Shown here piece after piece: positions 1 to 8,962 of a stretch of 64,000 nucleotides of DNA; position 1 is the first letter of the stretch, and the number at the start of each line of letters is the position of its first letter. The DNA lies in contig NZ_FOOA01000005.1 of assembly GCF_900113065.1 (NCBI RefSeq), forward strand, positions 62,001-126,000, written 5' to 3'. The notes under the pieces are model-generated. The model did not search any database, was not told the DNA's origin, and worked only from the letters and a program-made list of their open reading frames with translations. The translations under genes and the position numbers were made by a program. Source of the stretch: Aureimonas phyllosphaerae. GTDB taxonomy: Bacteria; Pseudomonadota; Alphaproteobacteria; Rhizobiales; Rhizobiaceae.

Positions 1-1
1 G

Positions 2-250
2 CTCTCGCTCGGGTTCGACGTGTCGGAAACCCGCCGGCTCCTCGCCGCCTATGCGCCGGGCGCCCGTCGTGACGAGGCGCGACGGCTGGCGGAGCGGCGT
101 GCGGTCGAGATCGATCGCAAGATCCTCGAACTCCACAGCCTCCGCCGCGCGCTGGCCGACCTGATGGACGAAAGGGACGAGCCCTGCGGCTGGCCGGTGC
201 TCGAAGAGGTGCCGAACGAGGGAGCCCGCGTGGCACGACCTGCGCTCTGA
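2..250 (+). CDS. MerR-family transcriptional regulator, C-terminal fragment
   Basis: The window starts inside this gene, so the N-terminal winged helix is missing. The reading frame is open from base 2 (LSLGFDVSETRRLLAAY) to the stop at 248-250. The visible part matches the second half of MerR regulators: the helix with the GF-x-L/V-x-E-x-R-xLL pattern, then the long dimerisation helix (about residues 25-55). A single Cys (EPCGWPVLEE) stands near where metal-responsive members carry C-x-n-C ligands. One Cys is not enough to call a CueR-type metal sensor, so the ligand is unknown. The GTG at 20 lies inside the conserved domain and is not a credible start. Confidence 0.7.
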   Translation, partial: LSLGFDVSETRRLLAAYAPGARRDEARRLAERRAVEIDRKILELHSLRRALADLMDERDEPCGWPVLEEVPNEGARVARPAL

Positions 251-272
251 GAGCCGGCCGCGCTGGGCGAGT

Positions 273-287
273 GTTTCCGATTCGTTT
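273..287 (+). promoter_or_regulatory. Possible LexA-like direct repeat upstream of mmcB
   Basis: GTTT-N7-GTTT lies about 48 bases before the mmcB start. The alphaproteobacterial SOS box is GTTC-N7-GTTC, so spacing fits and the fourth base of each half differs. mmcB of Caulobacter is known to be SOS-regulated, which is why the near-match is worth noting. It may be chance. Confidence 0.25.
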
Positions 288-335
288 CGCCGCACCCCTT
301 GATTCGGCTCCGCTTTCCCCGCTACTCCGGCAGCC

Positions 336-833
336 ATGCCGATCGTTTCTCCCTTCCGCCGCGATCCTCTCGTCGACGGCCGCCAGTCCGAACGGGCCAT
401 GCTGGTGCGTCGCGGCGTCCAGCGCCTGATGATCCAGATGCGCGTGTCGGTCCTGCCCGAAATCCCGCTCGTGTCGGGCCGGCGTGCCGATCTTCTCTGT
501 CTGTCGGAAAAGGGGGAGTTCTCGATCGTCGAGATCAAGTCCTCGATCGAGGACTTCCGGGTTGATCGCAAGTGGCCGGACTACCGGCTGCATTGCGACC
601 GACTGTATTTCGCGACGCATCCGGGCGTGCCGGTCGACATCTTCCCGGAGGACTGCGGGCTGATCCTGTCGGACGGCTACGGCGCCGAAATCCTGCGCGA
701 GGCGCCGGAAACGCGGATGGCGTCGGCCACCCGCAAGGCGCTGACGCTGCGCTTCGCGCGCCTCGCCTCCGACCGGCTACTCCAGGCGGAGTGGGTCGCC
801 AATCCCTACATGACCGGCGACGCCGCCGACTAA
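336..833 (+). CDS. mmcB: MmcB family DNA repair protein (putative PD-(D/E)xK nuclease)
   Basis: 165 residues, the usual family length. The pattern RRADLLCL (Asp52) followed by SIVEIKSS (Glu66-x-Lys68) is the PD-(D/E)xK nuclease signature. MmcB of Caulobacter contributes to mitomycin C resistance and is induced by DNA damage; a nuclease role is inferred from the fold. The gene runs towards regA, with only seven bases between the two stop codons. In Hyphomicrobiales mmcB commonly sits beside regA/actR, and this supports the call. The ATG at 336 gives a standard N-terminus. A possible degenerate LexA box lies upstream. Confidence 0.88.
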   Translation: MPIVSPFRRDPLVDGRQSERAMLVRRGVQRLMIQMRVSVLPEIPLVSGRRADLLCLSEKGEFSIVEIKSSIEDFRVDRKWPDYRLHCDRLYFATHPGVPVDIFPEDCGLILSDGYGAEILREAPETRMASATRKALTLRFARLASDRLLQAEWVANPYMTGDAAD

Positions 834-840
834 ACGCGCC

Positions 841-1401
841 TCAGCGCGGCGCGCGCTTGGCGAGGATGCGCTGCAGCGTGCGGCGGTGCATCGACAGGCG
901 GCGCGCCGTTTCCGACACGTTGCGGTCGCACATCTCGTAGATGCGCTGGATGTGCTCCCAGCGGATCCGGTCGGCCGACATCGGATTCTCGGGCGGCTCG
1001 GCCTTGATTTCGGGATCCCGCGTCAGCGCGGCGATCACCTCGTCGGCGTCCGCGGGCTTGGCGAGATAGTCGATCGCCCCGAGCTTCACCGCGTTCACCG
1101 CGGTTGCGATGTTGCCGTAGCCGGTCAGCACCACGGCGCGCGCGCCCGGCCGCTGGCGTCGCAACGCCTCGATCACGTCGAGCCCGTTGCCGAGCCCGAG
1201 ACGCAGGTCCACCACGGCATAGGCCGGGGCGCCGGTCTTCAGCGCGGCCAAGCCTTCGGACACGGTTTCAGCGGTGCGGACCTCGAATCCGCGTTGTTCC
1301 ATCGCGCGGGCGAGACGCCCGACGAACGGACGGTCGTCGTCCACGAGAAGCATCGTCTTGTCGTCGCCCGCCTGCGGGGCAGCCATCTGATCTGTCGCCA
1401 T
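841..1401 (-). CDS. regA: ActR/RegA/PrrA-type redox response regulator
   Basis: 186 residues. Receiver domain at about residues 17-125 with the acidic pocket Asp21-Asp22-Asp23, phosphoacceptor Asp65 (AVVDLRLG) and conserved Lys (LAKPAD). A proline-containing linker follows, then a Fis-type helix-turn-helix (NVSETARRLSMHRRTLQRIL), which is nearly invariant in this family. ActR/RegA/PrrA proteins control redox-dependent genes for photosynthesis, respiration, nitrogen and carbon metabolism. The cognate kinase gene lies 98 bases upstream on the same strand and is probably co-transcribed. Upstream of the ATG is the purine-rich AAGGAACG, a plausible ribosome site. Confidence 0.95.
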   Translation of the reverse strand: MATDQMAAPQAGDDKTMLLVDDDRPFVGRLARAMEQRGFEVRTAETVSEGLAALKTGAPAYAVVDLRLGLGNGLDVIEALRRQRPGARAVVLTGYGNIATAVNAVKLGAIDYLAKPADADEVIAALTRDPEIKAEPPENPMSADRIRWEHIQRIYEMCDRNVSETARRLSMHRRTLQRILAKRAPR

Positions 1402-1499
1402 GAGATCGTTCCTTCCTTGACAGGAAAGATACGTCGTCCGGGCGGCTTATCAACTGGCGTGCGAGACGATCGGTCGCGCAAATCTTGCCAAAAAGGGTG

Positions 1500-2900
1500 T
1501 CAGGCCAACTGTGGCGGCAGGTCGAACGCCTCTTCTTCGCGATCGGTCTCGCCGACGGGTTCGATCGTCAGGCGCCCGAAGCTCTCGACCGGCCACGACA
1601 CCGTGATACGGGCGCCCGAGCCCTGCGCCTCGCTGCGGTTCTCGAAGCGGATGCGCGCGCCCGAGCGCTCGATCAGCGTCTTGGCGATGAACAGGCCGAG
1701 GCCGAGTCCGCCGCCCGACTGGCGCTGCTCGGCGTCGCGCACCGACATGTAGGGATCGCCGATCCGCTTCAGGACGTCGGGCGGGTAGCCGGGACCGTCG
1801 TCGCAGATCTCGATCGCGATGCGGCCGCTGTTCCAGGACAGGCCGATCTCGACCTCGCCGCTCGCAAAATCCACCGCGTTCTCGATGAGGTTTCCGAGAC
1901 CGTAGATCACGCCGGCATTGCGCCGCATCACCGGTTCGGGGCCGGATGCCTCCTGCACCCGCACGCGGATGTCGACGCCGAAATCGCGGTGCGGGGCGAC
2001 GGCCTCCTCGATCAGCGAAGACAGGGGCATCTTGGCCAGATGCTCCTCGGACGTCGACGACAGGCTCGCGAGCTGCCCGAGAATGGCACGGCAGCGGTCC
2101 GACTGGCTGACGAGAAGCTCGATGTCCTCGCGCAAGGTGGCGTCGTCGGGGGCCGCGCGGCGCATCTCCTTGGCGACGAGCGCGATCGTGGCGAGCGGCG
2201 TGCCGAGCTCGTGGGCGGCGGCGGCCGCCAGCCCGTCGAGCGCCGACAGGTGCTGCTCGCGCTGGAGCATGAGTTCGGTTGCCGCGAGCGCGTCCGACAG
2301 CGCGCGGCTCTCGGCCGCCACGCGGTAGATGTAGAAGGTCGAGAAGATCAGCGTCGTGACCAGCGCGAACCACATGCCGCCGAGATAGGGGAAGGGCAGC
2401 TGCAGGCTGTGGCCGGCCGGCCAGGGGATCGGATGGTGGAGGAAGGCGATCGCGGTGGCGCACAGGACCGCGAGGACGCCGATCCCGACCGCGATGCGGG
2501 CCGGCTGCGTTGCCGCCGCGATCATCGCGGGAACCACCAGGAAGACCGCGAACGGGTTCTGGATGCCGCCGGTCAGGAACAGGAGGCCCGTCGGCTGCAC
2601 GACGTCGAAGACGAGGATCAGCGAGGTCCGCCGCTCCGACAGGCGCTCGGCCTTGGAGTAGCGGGTGGACAGCCAGACGTTGAGCGCCACCGACACGCCG
2701 ATCAGGAGAAAACAGGCCCAGACGGGATAGGGGTACCAGAGGCCCCAGGCGACGAAGACGCAGGCCGCCGACTGGCCGGCGATCGACAGCCAGCGCAGAC
2801 GCGTCAGCGTGGCGAGACGTACGCGCTGCCCTTCGCGCGACAGGCGGCGTTCGGGCGGCAGGTCGGCGTCGAGGTCGAGGCCCTTGGCGATGGTCATCAT
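1500..2900 (-). CDS. regB: ActS/RegB/PrrB-type redox sensor histidine kinase
   Basis: 466 residues. Six hydrophobic segments fill residues about 35-195. They include the GGIQNPF heptapeptide (111-117), the ubiquinone-binding signature of RegB. The phosphoacceptor is His230 in AHELGTPLATIA. Cys270 (SDRCRAIL) corresponds to the redox-active Cys265 of Rhodobacter capsulatus RegB, where the histidine is His225; the two offsets agree. The ATPase domain (N and G boxes: NLIENAV, DDGPGYP, GLGLGLFIAKTL) follows. Membrane-bound kinase that would phosphorylate the regA product under reducing conditions. Lies between hrpB and regA, all on the minus strand. Confidence 0.95.
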   Translation of the reverse strand: MMTIAKGLDLDADLPPERRLSREGQRVRLATLTRLRWLSIAGQSAACVFVAWGLWYPYPVWACFLLIGVSVALNVWLSTRYSKAERLSERRTSLILVFDVVQPTGLLFLTGGIQNPFAVFLVVPAMIAAATQPARIAVGIGVLAVLCATAIAFLHHPIPWPAGHSLQLPFPYLGGMWFALVTTLIFSTFYIYRVAAESRALSDALAATELMLQREQHLSALDGLAAAAAHELGTPLATIALVAKEMRRAAPDDATLREDIELLVSQSDRCRAILGQLASLSSTSEEHLAKMPLSSLIEEAVAPHRDFGVDIRVRVQEASGPEPVMRRNAGVIYGLGNLIENAVDFASGEVEIGLSWNSGRIAIEICDDGPGYPPDVLKRIGDPYMSVRDAEQRQSGGGLGLGLFIAKTLIERSGARIRFENRSEAQGSGARITVSWPVESFGRLTIEPVGETDREEEAFDLPPQLA

Positions 2901-2965
2901 GACAAGCGAATTAGGTGCCGTCCCGCATCCGCACAGGTGCGGCGCGGCAGCACAGCGCTGCCGTG

Positions 2966-5443
2966 TCAGCCGCGCGGCTTTGCCCGGTTGGTGGCGGGCG
3001 CCGTGGTCGGGTCCTCAGGCCAGGGATGGCGCGGGTAGCGGCCGCGAAGGTCCGCGCGCACGTCGGCCCAGGAGCCCTTCCAGAAGCCCGGCAGGTCGCG
3101 CGTGATCTGGATCGGCCGGTGCGCCGGCGACAGGAGCTCGAGGATCAGTGGTAGGTGCCCGCCCGCGATCGCCGGATGCCGCGACAGGCCGAAGAGTTCC
3201 TGGACGCGCACCGCGAGCACCGGCCCCTCCGCCTCATAGCGGATCGGCAGGTGCGAACCGGTCGGCGCGGTGAAGTGCGAGGGGGCGAGGTCGTCGAGCC
3301 GCCGCGCCTCGCCGGGCGGCAGGCGGGCGAGGAGCGCCTCGCGCAGCGCTCCCTCGCCGATCTGCGCAAGGGTTGAGACACCCGGCACGAAGGGCAGGAG
3401 CCAGCCTTCGAGGTCGGCCAGCAGCGCCTCGTCCGTGAACGCGGGCCAGCCCGACTCGGCGCCGTAGGCCGGATGGAGGAAGCGCAGCCGCGCCAGAAGC
3501 CGCTCGCCGTCCTTGCCCCAGGGCAGGCGCGCTAGACCGATGTCGCGAAGGCCCGCCATCAGCGCGCGTCCCGTCGCCTCTCCGGCAGGCGTCGGCAACG
3601 GCGCTTCGGCAAGGACCGCGCGGCCGAGGCGGCGCACGCGGCGCGCCCGCACCGAACGGCTCGCCGGATCGAACTGAAGCGTGTCCTCCTCGACGATCCG
3701 GGCCACGAGTAGCGCGTCGAGGCGCGCCTTGTCGATCGCCGCGGCGCTGCGGATGCGGCCCGTGCGCTGCGCGGCGCCGGTCGAAACGCCCTGGAGGTCG
3801 GCGACCACGAGCGCCGGCTCGCGCGATAGGGCATGCTCCCGTTCCAGCGTCCCCCCGCGCCCGTTCGACAGGAGGAAGCTGCCGGGCGCGCCGCGCGCCA
3901 GCGCCACGCGGTCGGGATAGGCGAGCGACAGGAGCGCGCCGGGATCGTCGTCGTCCAGATGGTCGCCGAGATCGGACGGCGCCATGCCGGCGATCCGGCC
4001 GGCGAGCCCCTCGGCCGCGCGGGCACGGGGCGAGCGATCGGCCCGCCACAGGCGTAGGCGCTCGGCAAGGTCCACGGAGGGGCCGCCGAGGCCGGGTTCG
4101 CTCAGGAGGACGGCAAGGCGCGCCGCGATGCGCCGGGGCTCGCCGGGGGCGGCGCCCACCACCATGCGCGCGAGGCGGGGCGCCAGCGGCAGCGCGCGCA
4201 TCGCCTCGCCGGTCGCGGTCATCCGGCCGGTCTCGTCCAGCGCGCCGAGGTCGCGCAGGAGCGCGCGCGCTTCCGCGATGGCCAGGCCGGGCGGCGGATC
4301 GAGGAAGCGCAGCGAGGCGGGATCGGAGACACCGAAGGCGAGGGCGTCGAGCACCAGTGCGGAGAGGTCGCTGACCAGGATTTCCGGCCGGTCGAAGGCG
4401 TCGAGCGCCGCGGTCTGCTCGGCGCGCCACAGGCGGATCGCCTCGCCGGGCGCCGTTCTCCCCGCGCGGCCTGCCCGCTGGTCGGCCGAGGCGCGCGACA
4501 CGCGCACGGTCTCCAGACGCTGCAGCCCCGTCGCCGGTTCGAAGACCGGGGCGCGCTTGAGGCCGGAATCGACCACCGTCGTCACGCCGTCGATGGTGAT
4601 CGAGGTTTCCGCGATCGTGGTGGCAAGCACGACCTTGCGACGGCCGGCCGGCGCCGGGCGAATGGCGAGGTCCTGCGCCGCCCCTTCCAGCCGGCCGTAG
4701 AGCGGGGCGAGGATCACGTCGGCGGCCACCCGGCCCTCCAGCCGCTCCAGCGTGCGTTCGATCTCGCGCTGGCCGGGCAGGAAGGCGAGGATCGAGCCGG
4801 AGCCTGCGCGGAGCTCCTCGCGGACGGCCGCGGCGACGGCGTCCTCCACGGCTTCGCCCGGGGCGCGGTCGCGATGGCGGATCGTCACCGGAAAGGCGCG
4901 GCCCTCGCTCTCGATCACGGGCGCATCGCCGAGAAGCGTCGCGACGCGTGCGCCGTCGAGCGTCGCCGACATGATGAGGAGCTTCAGGTCCGGCCGCAAC
5001 GCCTCGCGAATGTCAAGCGCGAGCGCCAGCGCGAAGTCGCCGTCGAGCGAGCGCTCGTGAAACTCGTCGAAGAGGATCGCCGCGACGCCGGACAGTTCGG
5101 GGTCGGACAGGATCATGCGCGTCGCGACGCCCTCGGTCACCACCTCGATGCGCGTCGAGGCCGAGACGCGGGTGTCGAGGCGCATCCGCCAGCCGACCGT
5201 CGCGCCGGGTGCTTCGCCGAGAAGATCGGCCATGCGCGTGGCGGCGGCGCGGGCGGCGAGGCGCCGGGGTTCGACGAGGATAATCCGCCCTGTGGCAATG
5301 TCACCGAGAAGATGCAGCGGCACCAGCGTCGTCTTGCCCGCGCCAGGCGGCGCCACGAGCACGGCGGCGCCCTGGTCCCCGAGCGCTTCGCTGAGGTCGG
5401 GAAGGACGTCGGAGACGGGGAGGCGGGGCAGGCTCGCACGCAT
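2966..5443 (-). CDS. hrpB: ATP-dependent RNA helicase HrpB
   Basis: 825 residues, typical of HrpB. Walker A APPGAGKTT (about 31-39), DEFH box (126-129) with HERSLDGD, motif III SAT, and motif VI QRAGRAGRTAPG identify a DEAH-box helicase. The helicase-associated and HrpB C-terminal domains follow, ending near the typical WPEDP motif. In Enterobacteria the role is poorly defined; HrpB-type helicases affect RNA processing and, in some bacteria, cell-surface phenotypes. The gene is upstream of regBA on the same strand with 65 bases between, an arrangement common in Hyphomicrobiales. The ATG at 5443 places the Walker A at the usual distance. Confidence 0.94.
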   Translation of the reverse strand: MRASLPRLPVSDVLPDLSEALGDQGAAVLVAPPGAGKTTLVPLHLLGDIATGRIILVEPRRLAARAAATRMADLLGEAPGATVGWRMRLDTRVSASTRIEVVTEGVATRMILSDPELSGVAAILFDEFHERSLDGDFALALALDIREALRPDLKLLIMSATLDGARVATLLGDAPVIESEGRAFPVTIRHRDRAPGEAVEDAVAAAVREELRAGSGSILAFLPGQREIERTLERLEGRVAADVILAPLYGRLEGAAQDLAIRPAPAGRRKVVLATTIAETSITIDGVTTVVDSGLKRAPVFEPATGLQRLETVRVSRASADQRAGRAGRTAPGEAIRLWRAEQTAALDAFDRPEILVSDLSALVLDALAFGVSDPASLRFLDPPPGLAIAEARALLRDLGALDETGRMTATGEAMRALPLAPRLARMVVGAAPGEPRRIAARLAVLLSEPGLGGPSVDLAERLRLWRADRSPRARAAEGLAGRIAGMAPSDLGDHLDDDDPGALLSLAYPDRVALARGAPGSFLLSNGRGGTLEREHALSREPALVVADLQGVSTGAAQRTGRIRSAAAIDKARLDALLVARIVEEDTLQFDPASRSVRARRVRRLGRAVLAEAPLPTPAGEATGRALMAGLRDIGLARLPWGKDGERLLARLRFLHPAYGAESGWPAFTDEALLADLEGWLLPFVPGVSTLAQIGEGALREALLARLPPGEARRLDDLAPSHFTAPTGSHLPIRYEAEGPVLAVRVQELFGLSRHPAIAGGHLPLILELLSPAHRPIQITRDLPGFWKGSWADVRADLRGRYPRHPWPEDPTTAPATNRAKPRG

Positions 5444-5487
5444 GGCTCGTCTTGCCCGAGCCGCCGACGCCTTGTCCAGCGGCCGCG

Positions 5488-6165
5488 TCAGATCACGCTG
5501 GCGCCGACGTTGACGGCCAGCGCCAGCACGGTCGTGTTGAACAGGAAGGCGAGGATCGTGTGGGCGAGCACGAGCTCACGCATGCCCTTGGTGGTCACCT
5601 CGACGTCCGAGGTCTGGCAGGCGGCGCCCATGGTGAAGGCGAAATAGAGGAAGTCGCCGTAGCCCGGCGTCTTGTCGCCGCCGGGAAAGTCGAGGCCACC
5701 CTCGGCATTCGGCCGGCCATAGAACTCGCCGGCATAGTGCAGCGCCATCATCACCTGCGTCACGACCCACGACAGGAGAATCGTGAAGCCGGCAAGCGTC
5801 AGGCGCCAGGGGTTGGGGTCGTGGTCGCCGATGCCGTGCAGTTCGGCGGCGATGGCGCCGAAGCTGGCAGCGATCGCAAGGCCTGTGAGAAGAAGGATCG
5901 CGCGCCGCCCCTCGTCCTGCCGGCGGGCGCGGCGGCGCAGGTCGCCGGCATCCTCGGACTTCACCATCATGCGGGCGATCACGGCGAGGTAGAACAGGAC
6001 GCCGGCATCCCAGCCGATCAGGATGCGCGTCGACAGGTCGAGCGAGCGGGGGCTGAGAAGTGCGAGCGCGACCGCGACGCCCGCTGCGATCAGGAGGCGC
6101 GGCCGGGCGCGCATGCCGCGGATGAAGGCGCGGTGAAAGGTGTGGGATCCCGGTTTGCCGCTCAT
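5488..6165 (-). CDS. DUF1345 family integral membrane protein
   Basis: 225 residues with five hydrophobic segments (about 22-40, 48-66, 90-110, 122-145, 195-222), matching the DUF1345 family in length and in the motifs YYAGEFY-like HYAGEFYGRP and YGDFLYFAFTMGAACQTSDV. The last motif resembles a pore-loop arrangement, which is why some members are described as putative channels, but no function is established. It lies 44 bases upstream of hrpB and could be in the same transcript. A divergent dehydrogenase begins 140 bases away. Confidence 0.8.
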   Translation of the reverse strand: MSGKPGSHTFHRAFIRGMRARPRLLIAAGVAVALALLSPRSLDLSTRILIGWDAGVLFYLAVIARMMVKSEDAGDLRRRARRQDEGRRAILLLTGLAIAASFGAIAAELHGIGDHDPNPWRLTLAGFTILLSWVVTQVMMALHYAGEFYGRPNAEGGLDFPGGDKTPGYGDFLYFAFTMGAACQTSDVEVTTKGMRELVLAHTILAFLFNTTVLALAVNVGASVI

Positions 6166-6305
6166 CGCTCAAGTTGCCTTCCCGATGCCTTGCCGGCTGA
6201 AACACTCGCCGCGCAATGATGGTTCGCACGCTTGGCGCGGATCGGTTAAAGGATGATCCGATCCGCCGCCAGATCCCGGACGGCGCAGCCTTCGCGAGTG
6301 ACACG

Positions 6306-7067
6306 ATGTCCGATGCCGCCACCCCCGCCGACGCCCGTCCGACGCTGGTGCTGACCGGTGCATCGCGCGGCATCGGCCATGCCACGGTGAAGCGCTTCTC
6401 GCGCGAGGGCTGGCGCGTTATCACCTGCTCGCGCCAGGATTTCGCCGCCGACTGCCCGTGGCCGGCCGGCCCCGAGGATCACATCAAGGTGGACCTGTCG
6501 GACCCCGAGGACGTCGGCTATGCCGTGTCCGAGATCCGCCAGCGGCTGCAGGCGAACGGCGGCAAGCTGCAGGCGCTCGTCAACAACGCGGCGATCAGCC
6601 CGAAGGCGGGCAAGGGCGCGCGGATGGATTCGATCCGCACCCCGATGCATGTCTGGCGAGACGTCTTTCAGGTGAACTTCTTCGCGCCCATCATGCTGGC
6701 GCGCGGCCTTCACCAGGAACTGGCGAGCGCGAACGGCGCGATCGTCAACGTCACTTCCATCGTCGGCAGCCGTGTCCACCCGTTCGCCGGAACGGCCTAT
6801 GCGACGTCGAAGGCCGCGCTCGCCTCCCTGACGCGCGAGATGGCGGCCGATTTCGGGCCGGACGGCATCCGCGTCAACGCCATCGCGCCGGGTGAGATCG
6901 ACACCGCGATCCTGTCGCCGGGCACCGAGAAGATCGTCGAACAGATTCCCATGCGGCGGCTCGGAAAGACCTCCGAGGTCGCCGACATCATCTACTTCCT
7001 GTGTTCGGGACAGGCGTCCTACGTCAACGGCGCCGAGATCCACATCAACGGCGGCCAGCACGTCTGA
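6306..7067 (+). CDS. SDR family NAD(P)-dependent oxidoreductase
   Basis: 253 residues from the ATG at 6306. Classical short-chain dehydrogenase features: nucleotide-binding GASRGIG near residue 17, the NNA motif, Ser in VTSIVGS, and catalytic Tyr-x-x-x-Lys in TAYATSKAAL. The C-terminus (YVNGAEIHINGGQHV) resembles FabG-like enzymes. The frame is open further upstream from 6216, but the ATG at 6306 puts the Rossmann motif at the usual distance. Substrate unknown. A stretch within residues 70-110 (ANGGKLQALVNNAAISPKAG) is slightly longer than in FabG. It is convergent with the HdeD-like gene, whose stop lies 12 bases downstream. Confidence 0.85.
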   Translation: MSDAATPADARPTLVLTGASRGIGHATVKRFSREGWRVITCSRQDFAADCPWPAGPEDHIKVDLSDPEDVGYAVSEIRQRLQANGGKLQALVNNAAISPKAGKGARMDSIRTPMHVWRDVFQVNFFAPIMLARGLHQELASANGAIVNVTSIVGSRVHPFAGTAYATSKAALASLTREMAADFGPDGIRVNAIAPGEIDTAILSPGTEKIVEQIPMRRLGKTSEVADIIYFLCSGQASYVNGAEIHINGGQHV

Positions 7068-7079
7068 CCCCGGCCGGCG

Positions 7080-7652
7080 CTATCGCGCCCGCAGCGCCGC
7101 GAAGAGGAGGCTGGTGCCCGAGCTGATCAGCGAGATGCCGAGGAACAGGCCGATCGCCCAGATCGCGGTGCCGGGAAGGCCGATGACGAGGAAGAGCGCG
7201 AGGCCGATATTGATGATGCCGGCCAGCGCCAGCAGCCAGAACTGGCCGCCCGACACGCGGAACGCATTGGCCATGGCGAAGGTCGCAAGGCCAAGGAGCA
7301 GGAAGTAGACCGCGAGAAGCGTGGTGAGCGCGACGGCCCCCGCGAAGGGATCGGCGAGGATCAGGATGCCGAGGAGCAGCGTCACGACGCCGATCAGAAG
7401 CCCGGTGCCCCGCCCGCCGAACTCGCGGCCGGCGCGGACCGTGGCGACGAGCCCGACGATCCCGAGGATCACCAAGAGCCAGCCGAAGAACAGCGTCGAG
7501 GCGAGGGTCGCGGCAAACGGCACGAGGATCGCGAGCGCGCCGGCTGCGATCATCAGCACCGCCTGCACTGTGTAGCCCTTCCAGTGGCTGTGCAGGTGGC
7601 GCTGGACGTCGCGCTCGAGGTCTCCGGATTGGGTTAGGCCTGCACGCGACAT
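7080..7652 (-). CDS. HdeD family (DUF308) membrane protein
   Basis: 190 residues from the ATG at 7652, which has GAGGAG a few bases upstream. The open frame continues into the neighbouring gene, but that extension is not needed. Six closely spaced hydrophobic helices arranged as three repeated pairs, with short polar loops, are characteristic of DUF308/HdeD proteins. In E. coli HdeD contributes to acid resistance at high cell density; in other bacteria the role is unknown. A soluble N-terminus (about 28 residues, MSRAGLTQSGDLERD) precedes the first helix. Convergent with the dehydrogenase at 6306-7067. Confidence 0.82.
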   Translation of the reverse strand: MSRAGLTQSGDLERDVQRHLHSHWKGYTVQAVLMIAAGALAILVPFAATLASTLFFGWLLVILGIVGLVATVRAGREFGGRGTGLLIGVVTLLLGILILADPFAGAVALTTLLAVYFLLLGLATFAMANAFRVSGGQFWLLALAGIINIGLALFLVIGLPGTAIWAIGLFLGISLISSGTSLLFAALRAR

Positions 7653-7710
7653 CCGGAAACTCCTCGGCGATGAATAGCCGCCGAACGTTCCCCTCGGGTT
7701 AAGGTTCCGC

Positions 7711-8292
7711 TCAGGCGCCCTGCCGGCCGAGCGCGCGGGACGTGTCGAGCAGGCGGTCGACGAGATCGTCGAGCCGGGCGCGGTCACCGGCCTCGGCGAG
7801 GCGGCCCTTTGCGTCGAACGCGGCTTCGGCGGCCGATAGCCGGAACTCGGCGGTCAGCACCTCGGCACCGAGGGCGGCCAGCGTTGCCCGCATCTGCCAG
7901 AGCGCCGACCGTCCGTCCTCGCGCCCGGAGCCTGCCGAGGCCAGCGCCACGACGAGCCGGGCGAAGGGCGGGCGCGCCGCCCGGTCCATGTCGGCTGCCG
8001 CCGCCACCCAGTCGAGCGCGTTCTTCAGGGTGGCTGGCGGGCCGGCGTTGATTTCGGGAAGAGCGATCAGGAGCCCGTCCTGCAGCGCCAGCCGCTGGGC
8101 GAGCAGCCTGGCGTTCTGCGGCGCCTCGCCGCCGCCCGGCCCCTCGAAGAAGGGGAGGGGATAGTCGGCGAGGCTCGCGCCCGTCAGCGCGACGTCCGTC
8201 AGGGACAGGGCCCGCGTCGCTTCCAGCGCGAGGCGGGCCGAAGGGGAGCCCGGCGCAGTGTCGCCGGTGAGGACGAGGATGCGCGGGATCAA
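7711..8292 (-). CDS. NADPH-dependent FMN reductase family protein
   Basis: 193 residues with a flavodoxin-like fold: a first strand RILVLTGD, the phosphate-loop region SPSARLALEA, and PEINAGPPATLKNALDWV, the conserved PEYN-x-x-x-P-x-x-LKN-x-DW motif of NADPH:FMN/azo/chromate reductases. The usual Tyr of PEYN is Ile here (PEIN), and the Ser/Gly-rich phosphate loop is modest, so cofactor affinity may differ. It is the downstream partner of a methyltransferase with which it overlaps by four bases (8289-8292), suggesting translational coupling. Confidence 0.8.
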   Translation of the reverse strand: MIPRILVLTGDTAPGSPSARLALEATRALSLTDVALTGASLADYPLPFFEGPGGGEAPQNARLLAQRLALQDGLLIALPEINAGPPATLKNALDWVAAAADMDRAARPPFARLVVALASAGSGREDGRSALWQMRATLAALGAEVLTAEFRLSAAEAAFDAKGRLAEAGDRARLDDLVDRLLDTSRALGRQGA

Positions 8293-8903
8293 TGCAGCGG
8301 ACGCGCCCCGGCCTGGCTGTAGATCCAGACGCGGGCCGGCGGGATGTTGTCCCAGACGATGTCGGAGGAGGACACGTCGAAGAGGCCCGGCACCGCCTTC
8401 ACCGGTGGCTTCCAGAGATAGGAGAGTTGGGTCAGGTTGCCGCCCGGCCGCAGGCGCTCGAAATAGCGCGAGAACAGCGCCTGGCGCTCGGCCTGCGGGA
8501 ACTTCACGATCGGGATCGCAAAGAGGATCGCCGCGAACTTCGTCGCCCCGCCGTCATTGAGCGTCGCATCGAGATCGAACCCGTCGCCGCGGATGACGTT
8601 CACGGCCGGGAAGCGCTCCTTGAGGGTGCGGGCGAACTCGGCGTCGTATTCGATGGAGGTGATGCGGCCAGGATCGACGCCTGCGTCCAGAAGCGCGCGC
8701 GTGACGCAGCCGAGGCCGGGCCCGAGTTCGAGGATCGGGCCGTCGATGCCGGTCGTCGCCGAGGCGACCATCGTCGCGCAGTAATGCGCCGAGGAGGGCG
8801 CGACCGCGCCCATCTTGATCGGATTGCGGACCCAGGTTCCGAAGAACCGCGCCAGATCCCGGCGCCGTTCGCGTGCCGCGTCCTGTCCCGTGCGTGCGTC
8901 CAT
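8289..8903 (-). CDS. PmtA-like SAM-dependent methyltransferase (phospholipid N-methyltransferase family)
   Basis: 204 residues. The N-terminal block FFGTWVRNPIKMGAVAPSS and the SAM motif ELGPGLGCVTRALL match bacterial phosphatidylethanolamine N-methyltransferases of the PmtA type and relatives earlier mislabelled rRNA adenine methyltransferases. Such enzymes make methylated PE or phosphatidylcholine at the cytoplasmic membrane. A second paralogue lies just upstream (8963-9604). This copy diverges in its C-terminal half (LSYLWKPPVKAVPG), so which of the two is the true PmtA cannot be decided here. Its stop overlaps the reductase start by four bases. Confidence 0.78.
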   Translation of the reverse strand: MDARTGQDAARERRRDLARFFGTWVRNPIKMGAVAPSSAHYCATMVASATTGIDGPILELGPGLGCVTRALLDAGVDPGRITSIEYDAEFARTLKERFPAVNVIRGDGFDLDATLNDGGATKFAAILFAIPIVKFPQAERQALFSRYFERLRPGGNLTQLSYLWKPPVKAVPGLFDVSSSDIVWDNIPPARVWIYSQAGARPLH

Positions 8904-8962
8904 CGTGCTCTCCCGTCTCGCGCGCGGCCCGCCGGGCCGCTTCGACGTCGATGCCTAGCAGG

